This document shows, piece by piece, positions 21,017 through 25,885 of a DNA stretch of 27,487 nucleotides. The notes beneath the pieces were generated by a model that did not search any database, was not told where the DNA came from, and worked only from the letters and a program-made list of their open reading frames with translations. Numbering within the stretch: position 1 is the first letter of the stretch; each line of letters opens with the position of its first letter. The position numbers and the translations under genes are program-made. Source of the DNA: JASHUC01 sp035606175 (lineage in GTDB: Bacteria; Pseudomonadota; Gammaproteobacteria; Steroidobacterales; Steroidobacteraceae); the NCBI GenBank assembly GCA_035606175.1, contig DATNFW010000053.1:1-27487 (forward strand), in the 5' to 3' direction.

Positions 21017-21748
21017 TCAGCGGAACTCGCCCATCATGCGCTCGTAGAACGCGTTGACTTGTCCGTAGCACTCGCAGCACGCGGCCGATTCGAGCTTGCG
21101 CCGATTTGCGATGGTGATGATGCCGCGCCGGTATTCGATGAGACCGGCGCGGCGCAGCTCCGTCGCAACTTCGCTCACCGACTGGCGGCGCACGCCGAGC
21201 AGGTCCGCGAGCTTCGATTGAGGAAGCTCGAATTGCGACGAAGCGGCCCGATCCTGAACCATGAGCAGCCATCGGCAGGCGCGCTGCCGCAAGGTGTGCA
21301 GAGTGTTGCATGCGGCGGTCTGCTGCGCCGCGCGGATCGCGTAGGCGGCGTAGCGGTGCATAAGGCGCTCGAGCTGCTCGCTCTTGCGAATCGCCTCGAG
21401 AAACGTCGCAGCCGCCAGCCGGTACGAGCGCCCGTCGATTTGCTGGACCACGGTGTTCGGGCTCGACGGCAGACCCAAGTAGATGGACAAGCCGAGCACG
21501 CCCTCGTTTCCGACCGCCGCGGCCTCGCAGGCGGCGCCTTCCTGTGTGTCGATCGTGATCACCATGGAGCCGGTCAGCGGGAAATAGGCGTGATACATCG
21601 GCCCGTCCTGCCGATGGATGACTTGCCCGGCCGTGTGCGCGACCAGCTGCAGCGCGGATGAGAGTCCGGCGTTCTCGCGCACGAACACAGCAAGAATCCG
21701 GTTCTCGGCAAGCGCCGGATGGACTGCCTTGACGCGCCCGTCCGCCAT
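21017..21748 (-). CDS. Crp/Fnr-family transcription regulator
   Basis: A 243-residue DNA-binding regulator. Residues about 15-130 form a cyclic-nucleotide-binding-type beta barrel (YHAYFPLTGSMVITI near 52-66). The usual cAMP-contacting segment is not recognisable, so cAMP may not be the ligand. A dimerisation helix follows, then a winged helix-turn-helix near 175-215 (LPQSKLADLLGVRRQSVSEVATELRRAG) and the wing LIEYRRGIITI. The C-terminus carries three close cysteines in AACCECYGQV. A CECY-like motif recurs in proteobacterial members of this type, but the N-terminal Fe-S cysteine set of true Fnr is missing. The ATG at 21748 lies six bases after the transporter stop, with no clear Shine-Dalgarno, so it probably depends on coupling. 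Its position suggests it controls or responds to the transporter operon. Confidence 0.9.
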   Translation of the reverse strand: MADGRVKAVHPALAENRILAVFVRENAGLSSALQLVAHTAGQVIHRQDGPMYHAYFPLTGSMVITIDTQEGAACEAAAVGNEGVLGLSIYLGLPSSPNTVVQQIDGRSYRLAAATFLEAIRKSEQLERLMHRYAAYAIRAAQQTAACNTLHTLRQRACRWLLMVQDRAASSQFELPQSKLADLLGVRRQSVSEVATELRRAGLIEYRRGIITIANRRKLESAACCECYGQVNAFYERMMGEFR

Positions 21749-21754
21749 GGGAGA

Positions 21755-22882
21755 TCAGTGCAGCATGCCGCCGAGCGCGCGTCCGACCAGGAAGCTCACG
21801 AGGCCGGCGCCGCCGCCGATGAGCACTATGCGCAGTGCGCCGCGCCAGGCCGCGCGGCCCGTGAAGAGGCTCAGCACCATACCCACGAGGGAGAGCGCGA
21901 CGAGCGCCGCTCCGGCGGCGGTCGCGATGCCCGCGGCACCGTGCAGCCCCGCGGCGAAAGGCACGAGCGGCACGGCGGCCCCGGCGGCAAACGATGCAAA
22001 CGAGAAGGTCGCCGCACCCCAAGGCGAGCCGAGGTCGTCCGGGTTCAAGCCGAGCTCCTCGCGCGAGAGCACATCGAGAGCGTGCTCGGGATTCGCGAGC
22101 AGCGCGCGGCTCATCTCGCGGGCCTGCTCGAGATCGACGCCCCGCGCCTGATAGATGAGCGCCAGCTCCTCGGCCTCCTCTTCGGGATATTCGGCAACCT
22201 CCTCGCGCTCGAGCGCGATCTGATATTCATACATGTCGCGCTGCGAACGCACCGAGACGTACTCGCCCGCGGCCATGGAGAGCGCACCGGCGAGCAGTCC
22301 GGCGATGCCGGTCGCGAGCACGTACGGGCCGCTCGCGCCCGCACCCGCGATACCCATCACGAGGCTCGCATTCGACACCAGCCCGTCATTCACGCCGAAA
22401 ACGGCGGCGCGCAGATTGCCGCCGACGCTGCTGCGATGGCGTGCACCGACTTCGGCGGCCGAGGTCGGCATGATGTGGCCCGCGGCCGCGAGAGGCCGCG
22501 GTGTTCCCTGCCGCTGTGACGTGCGACTTTCGCGGGCGTCGTTGGGCGGGATGCTGTCGTTGAGCGGGATGCGCGTGGTGCCGTAGATCGATAATCCGCG
22601 CAGCTTCATCGCCGCGAGCACACCGCGCAGGGATCGCGGTCCGAACCGCCGCACGAGGCGGGCCACGATGCGCGCGCGCAGCGAAGGTTTGAAGACCCGG
22701 GGTGGCGCCGCCGGGGTGCGCCTGCTCTCGCCCGCCTGCCAGTGGACGGCCTGCTCTTCGGCAGCTTCTGCCAGCTTCAGGAACAGATTCCGCTTGCGGG
22801 GGTCGGGCTCGGCCTCAGCGACCTCGCGGTAGAGCCACGCCGATTCCTTCTCGTGATACCAGCTGTCCGGGTGGGTGTTCAG
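21755..22882 (-). CDS. VIT1/CCC1-type iron/manganese transporter, CTG start proposed
   Basis: The family moves Fe2+ or Mn2+ out of the cytoplasm. From the CTG at 22880-22882 the protein is 375 residues. Residues 7-49 form the helical N-terminal segment seen in proteobacterial members (SWYHEKESAWLYREVAEAEP, then EEQAVHW). The transmembrane core follows, with FGVNDGLVSNASL (Asp166) and GALSMAAGEYVS (Met203), matching the metal-path residues of plant VIT1. A Glu-rich cytosolic metal-binding domain (EREEVAEYPEEEAEELALIYQ) spans about 222-290, and three more membrane helices end the protein. The first ATG/GTG/TTG in frame is the GTG at 22666, which would remove 72 residues including the conserved segment. 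The upstream codon next to the expected Met is CTG. A linker near residues 100-135 looks longer than usual and carries an 18-base tandem duplication. It sits between the DUF6763-like and Crp/Fnr genes. Confidence 0.88.
   Translation of the reverse strand: MNTHPDSWYHEKESAWLYREVAEAEPDPRKRNLFLKLAEAAEEQAVHWQAGESRRTPAAPPRVFKPSLRARIVARLVRRFGPRSLRGVLAAMKLRGLSIYGTTRIPLNDSIPPNDARESRTSQRQGTPRPLAAAGHIMPTSAAEVGARHRSSVGGNLRAAVFGVNDGLVSNASLVMGIAGAGASGPYVLATGIAGLLAGALSMAAGEYVSVRSQRDMYEYQIALEREEVAEYPEEEAEELALIYQARGVDLEQAREMSRALLANPEHALDVLSREELGLNPDDLGSPWGAATFSFASFAAGAAVPLVPFAAGLHGAAGIATAAGAALVALSLVGMVLSLFTGRAAWRGALRIVLIGGGAGLVSFLVGRALGGMLH
22535..22570. repeat. 18-bp imperfect tandem duplication inside the VIT gene
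   Basis: Two adjacent 18-base units (22535-22552 and 22553-22570) match at 15 of 18 positions. On the coding strand they specify IPLNDS and IPPNDA in the hydrophilic linker before the transmembrane core, so the duplication keeps the frame. Confidence 0.7.
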
Positions 22883-22891
22883 GCGAGGCTC

Positions 22892-23215
22892 TCAGTACTC
22901 GTCCCGGCGCCCGTCCTCTTCCTCGTCCTCGTCCCAGTCCTCGTCCTCGTCGTCGTCCTCATCCTCGTCCCAGTCCTCGTCCTTCTCGTCTTCTTCTTCT
23001 TCTTCGTCCGCCGAGCCCGTCCAGCCCTCGGGCTCCTCCGTCTTATCGAGATCCATCTCGTGCCAGGTCTCGAGATCGATCTCCTCGATATCCCCGTCGA
23101 GATATTCGATCTCGACGAGCTCTGAGTCCTCATCGACCGACAAGACGCGGAAGGACTCTTCCTCCTCGAGGTTCTCGTACCATTGGCCGGGGACCGGCTC
23201 GTAGTCTCTGCTCAC
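22892..23215 (-). CDS. DUF6763-like small acidic protein with Asp/Glu-rich tail
   Basis: Function unknown. The protein has 107 residues. The N-terminal 65 residues (GQWYENLEEEESFRVLSVDE, then IEYLDGDIEEIDLETW, then EPEGWTGSADE) follow the pattern I associate with the DUF6763 family, a small beta-barrel-like domain in Gammaproteobacteria. The remaining 35-40 residues are almost only Asp and Glu with two Trp, built on a 12-residue repeat around DEDWDEDE. Such a tail is not a feature I expect of the family and could chelate cations or mimic nucleic acid. The start is the GTG at 23215, with AGGA nine bases upstream. The stop lies nine bases before the proposed CTG start of the VIT transporter, in the same frame, so the two are surely co-transcribed. 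Confidence 0.8.
   Translation of the reverse strand: MSRDYEPVPGQWYENLEEEESFRVLSVDEDSELVEIEYLDGDIEEIDLETWHEMDLDKTEEPEGWTGSADEEEEEDEKDEDWDEDEDDDEDEDWDEDEEEDGRRDEY
22926..22983. repeat. Direct repeat with 36-base period in the acidic tail
   Basis: The same 22 bases occur at 22926-22947 and 22962-22983 without a mismatch, within a longer CTC/GTC-rich tract (about 22914-23010). On the coding strand this encodes two copies of an EDWDEDE-like block, 12 residues apart. It is coding low complexity, not a CRISPR array. Confidence 0.8.
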
Positions 23216-23254
23216 GACGGGAATTCCTAGGGAACCGGGGCTTCAATTCGCGTG

Positions 23255-23283
23255 AGTTTAAGGGCGTGCCCAAACCGAGTCTA
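23255..23283 (-). promoter_or_regulatory. Candidate promoter for the DUF6763-VIT-Crp operon
   Basis: On the minus strand TAGACT (23278-23283) and TAAACT (23255-23260) are 17 bases apart. Each matches four of six bases of the sigma-70 -35 and -10 consensus. A start near 23248 would leave a leader of about 33 bases with AGGA before the GTG. A GGAATTCC palindrome and two GGGAA copies 11 bases apart (23219-23234) lie in that leader and could be an operator. Confidence 0.35.
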
Positions 23284-23288
23284 TCCCG

Positions 23289-23294
23289 TATAGT
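23289..23294 (+). promoter_or_regulatory. Candidate -10 element (TATAGT) for proBA
   Basis: TATAGT is followed by seven bases (TTTTGTC) and then the proB ATG, so the transcript would begin at or one base before the start codon. No Shine-Dalgarno exists upstream of that ATG, which fits a leaderless mRNA. No good -35 is visible. Confidence 0.45.
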
Positions 23295-23301
23295 TTTTGT
23301 C

Positions 23302-24498
23302 ATGTCCACCCACCGTCCGAGCTCGCAGAGCCCCCTCGCCGCTGCGCGCCGCGTAGTGGTGAAGGTCGGGTCGGCGCTGCTCGTCGATCAGGAGACCGGG
23401 CGGTTGAACCGCAGCTGGCTCGAGAGTCTGATCGAGGACTTGGTCAGGCTCCGGCGCCACGGACAGCAAGTGATCCTCGTCTCCTCCGGGGCGATCGCGC
23501 TCGGCCGGCGGCAGCTCGGGCTGCCGCGGGGCATTCTCAAGCTCGAAGACAGCCAGGCCGCGGCGGCGGTCGGCCAGATCCGCCTCGCGCACGCCTACAA
23601 GGAGCTGCTCGAGGAGAAGGACATCACCGTCGCGCAGGTGCTGCTGACGCTCGAGGACAGCGAGCGGCGGCGGCGGTTTCTCAACGCACGCGCCACCCTC
23701 GAATCGCTGCTCGCGCTCGGGGCGTTGCCGGTCATCAACGAGAACGACACGGTTGCGACCGCAGAGATCCGCTACGGCGACAACGACCGGCTCGCCGCAC
23801 GGGTCGCACAGATGAGCGGCGCGGATTGCCTCGTGCTGCTCTCGGACGTCGAGGGTCTCTACACGGCGGACCCGCACCACGATCCGGGTGCCGAGCTCAT
23901 CGATCGGGTGCTGCGCATTACGCCGGAGATCGAGGCGATGGCAGGCCGCTCCGCCTCGGAGGTCGGCTCGGGAGGCATGGCGACAAAGATCCTCGCGGCG
24001 CGGATCGCCATCTCGGCCGGCTGCCACATGTGCATCGCGGCCGGACACCACCGCCACCCCGTTCGCCGGATCGAGGAGGGTGTCCGCTGTACCTGGTTCG
24101 TGCCGAGCTCGAACCCCGTCGCGGCGCGCAAGGCGTGGATCGCGGGTACGCTGCGTCCGGCGGGGGCCGTCGCGATCGATGCGGGCGCCTTGCGTGCACT
24201 CGGCGAGGGCAGGAGTCTTCTGCCCGCCGGCGTCGTCCGCGCGCTCGGCCGCTTCGACCGCGGCGACACGGTGAGCGTACTCGGACCGGATGGCACCGAG
24301 ATCGCGCGCGGCATCATCGCTTACTCGGATACGGATGTGGCGCGGATCATGGGGCGCCAATCATCGGACATCGAGCGCCTGCTCGGATTTCGCGGGCGCG
24401 ACGAGATGATCCATCGCGACGATCTGGTGATACTCGATCCGGGCGACAAGCCTTCGGGCGCGGCGCAGGCAGCCTCGTCATCGGGCGGTGCGACGTGA
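23302..24498 (+). CDS. proB: Glutamate 5-kinase ProB, with PUA domain
   Basis: ProB phosphorylates glutamate to gamma-glutamyl phosphate, the committed and usually proline-inhibited step of proline synthesis. The protein has 398 residues, about 30 more than the E. coli enzyme because both ends are extended. The amino-acid-kinase domain shows VVVKVGSALLV near 18-28, VSSGAIALGRRQLGL near 61-75, VINENDTVATAEIRYGDNDRL near 145-165, LLSDVEGLYTADP near 180-192 and GSGGMATKILAARIA near 226-240. The PUA domain occupies about 285-385 (AVAIDAGALRALGEGRSLLPAGV, then FDRGDTVSVLGPDGTEIARGI). The frame stays open upstream, but that part is Arg/Pro/Ser-rich shadow sequence; the ATG at 23302 is right after a -10 element and before conserved sequence. 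Its stop overlaps the proA start. Confidence 0.96.
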   Translation: MSTHRPSSQSPLAAARRVVVKVGSALLVDQETGRLNRSWLESLIEDLVRLRRHGQQVILVSSGAIALGRRQLGLPRGILKLEDSQAAAAVGQIRLAHAYKELLEEKDITVAQVLLTLEDSERRRRFLNARATLESLLALGALPVINENDTVATAEIRYGDNDRLAARVAQMSGADCLVLLSDVEGLYTADPHHDPGAELIDRVLRITPEIEAMAGRSASEVGSGGMATKILAARIAISAGCHMCIAAGHHRHPVRRIEEGVRCTWFVPSSNPVAARKAWIAGTLRPAGAVAIDAGALRALGEGRSLLPAGVVRALGRFDRGDTVSVLGPDGTEIARGIIAYSDTDVARIMGRQSSDIERLLGFRGRDEMIHRDDLVILDPGDKPSGAAQAASSSGGAT

Positions 24499-25802
24499 CG
24501 ACGCCTGCGCAGGCACCCGGCCCATCGCAGTCACTGGGCGCAGCGGAGCTCGGAGCGCTCATGCAGCGCATGGGCGAGGCGGCCTGCGCCGCCGCCTCGG
24601 TGCTCGCGTTGGCCCCGACCGCGCACAAGAACCGCGCGCTCGCGGCAGCCGCAGCGGCCCTGCGCGCGCGCCGGGCCGAACTGCTCGAGGCGAATTCGGC
24701 GGACCTGGAAGCAGCCCGCGCGAAGCGCCTCAGCTCGGCACTCCTCGATCGCCTGCAGCTCGATGACAGACGCATCGAGGCAATGGCGCGCGGCATCGAG
24801 GAGGTGATGGCGCTGCCCGATCCGATCGGCACGATTGCAGCCGAGTGGGAGCGGCCGAACGGGCTCACCATCCAGCGGGTGCGCGTGCCGCTCGGCGTGA
24901 TCGGCATCATCTATGAGAGCCGGCCGAACGTGACCGCCGATGCCGGCGCATTGTGTTTGAAATCGGGCAACGCCGTGATTCTCCGCGGAGGCTCTGAAAG
25001 CGTGCGCTCGAGCGCAGCGATCCACGGCGCGCTTCTCGAGGGGCTGCGCGCCGCGGGGCTGCCGGAGAGCTCGATTCAGCTCGTTCCGACGACCGATCGA
25101 GCCGCGGTCGGCTACCTCTTGGGCGGCATGGCCGATTATCTCGATGTCGTGGTGCCGCGCGGAGGCAAGGAGCTCGTGGCGCGCGTGCAGCGCGAAGCGC
25201 GCGTACCCGTGATCGGGCATCTCGAAGGCAACTGTCACGTGTACGTGGACCGCGACGCGGATGTCCGCATGGCGCGCGCTATCGTCCTCAACGCGAAGAT
25301 GCGCCGCACCGGCATTTGCGGAGCCGCCGAGACGCTGCTCGTCGACCGGGGGTGCGTCGCGACGCATCTCGCGCCGATCGTGCACGACCTGCTCGAGGCG
25401 GGCTGTGAGGTCCGGGGCGATCCGACGGTGCAGGGCGTGGATCGCCGCGTGCGCCCCGCGACCGAGGAGGACTGGCTTACGGAGTACCTCGATTCGATCA
25501 TCGCCGCGCGCGTGGTCGATGGGGTCGATGCTGCGATCGAGCACATCGCCCGCTACGGCTCAGCGCATACCGAATCGATCGTCACGGAGAACGCGGCGGC
25601 TGCGGAGCGCTTCCTCGAGCGCGTGGACAGTGCGATCGTGCTGCACAACGCCTCCACGCAGTTTGCGGATGGAGGGGAGTTCGGCATGGGAGCAGAGATT
25701 GGAATATCGACCGACCGGTTTCACGCGCGCGGCCCGGTCGGCGTCGAGCAACTCACGAGCTACAAATACGTCGTGCGCGGCACGGGACAAGTGCGGCCTT
25801 GA
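24495..25802 (+). CDS. proA: Gamma-glutamyl phosphate reductase ProA
   Basis: ProA reduces gamma-glutamyl phosphate with NADPH to glutamate-5-semialdehyde, the second step of proline synthesis, and probably works in a complex with ProB because the intermediate is unstable. The protein is 435 residues, slightly longer than usual because of an N-terminal extension. It belongs to the aldehyde dehydrogenase superfamily: VPLGVIGIIYESRPNVTADA near 132-151, LCLKSGNAVILRGGSES near 153-169, the catalytic Cys in RRTGICGAAETLLVD near 270-284, and FMGAEIG-like FGMGAEIGISTDRFHARGPVG near 395-415. The start is GTG at 24495, overlapping the proB stop as GTGA, which indicates translational coupling. It ends 83 bases before the convergent MoaE-MoeB-rhodanese gene. 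Confidence 0.96.
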   Translation: MTTPAQAPGPSQSLGAAELGALMQRMGEAACAAASVLALAPTAHKNRALAAAAAALRARRAELLEANSADLEAARAKRLSSALLDRLQLDDRRIEAMARGIEEVMALPDPIGTIAAEWERPNGLTIQRVRVPLGVIGIIYESRPNVTADAGALCLKSGNAVILRGGSESVRSSAAIHGALLEGLRAAGLPESSIQLVPTTDRAAVGYLLGGMADYLDVVVPRGGKELVARVQREARVPVIGHLEGNCHVYVDRDADVRMARAIVLNAKMRRTGICGAAETLLVDRGCVATHLAPIVHDLLEAGCEVRGDPTVQGVDRRVRPATEEDWLTEYLDSIIAARVVDGVDAAIEHIARYGSAHTESIVTENAAAAERFLERVDSAIVLHNASTQFADGGEFGMGAEIGISTDRFHARGPVGVEQLTSYKYVVRGTGQVRP

Positions 25803-25840
25803 AATCGGCGGCGCGATCTCGTCAGGTGCGGCGCCGAGGG

Positions 25841-25864
25841 GGGGCCCGAGTGGGGCCGGGCCCC
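25841..25864. terminator. Inverted repeat between convergent genes, possible bidirectional terminator
   Basis: GGGGCCCG (25841-25848) and CGGGCCCC (25857-25864) are perfect complements around an 8-base spacer. An 11-base direct repeat CCCGAGTGGGG (25845-25855 and 25862-25872) overlaps it. It is the centre of the 83-base gap between proA and the convergent moaE fusion, the expected place for a shared terminator. There is no T-run on either side. Confidence 0.4.
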
Positions 25865-25885
25865 GAGTGGGGGGCCGAGCGCCGC

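Noticed and set aside
20937..22022. 361-codon minus-strand frame over the Crp/Fnr gene
   Set aside because: Arg/Gly/Ala-rich shadow frame overlapping genes with clear domain signatures.
21755..22666. 303-residue version of the VIT transporter from the GTG at 22666
   Set aside because: It drops the conserved-looking N-terminal 72 codons, which are continuous and coding-like; kept only as the alternative if CTG initiation is disproved.
22914..23010. CTC/GTC repeat tract considered as a CRISPR-like or regulatory array
   Set aside because: Repeats are in frame with the acidic tail, have a 12-codon period, no spacers of variable sequence and no cas gene nearby.
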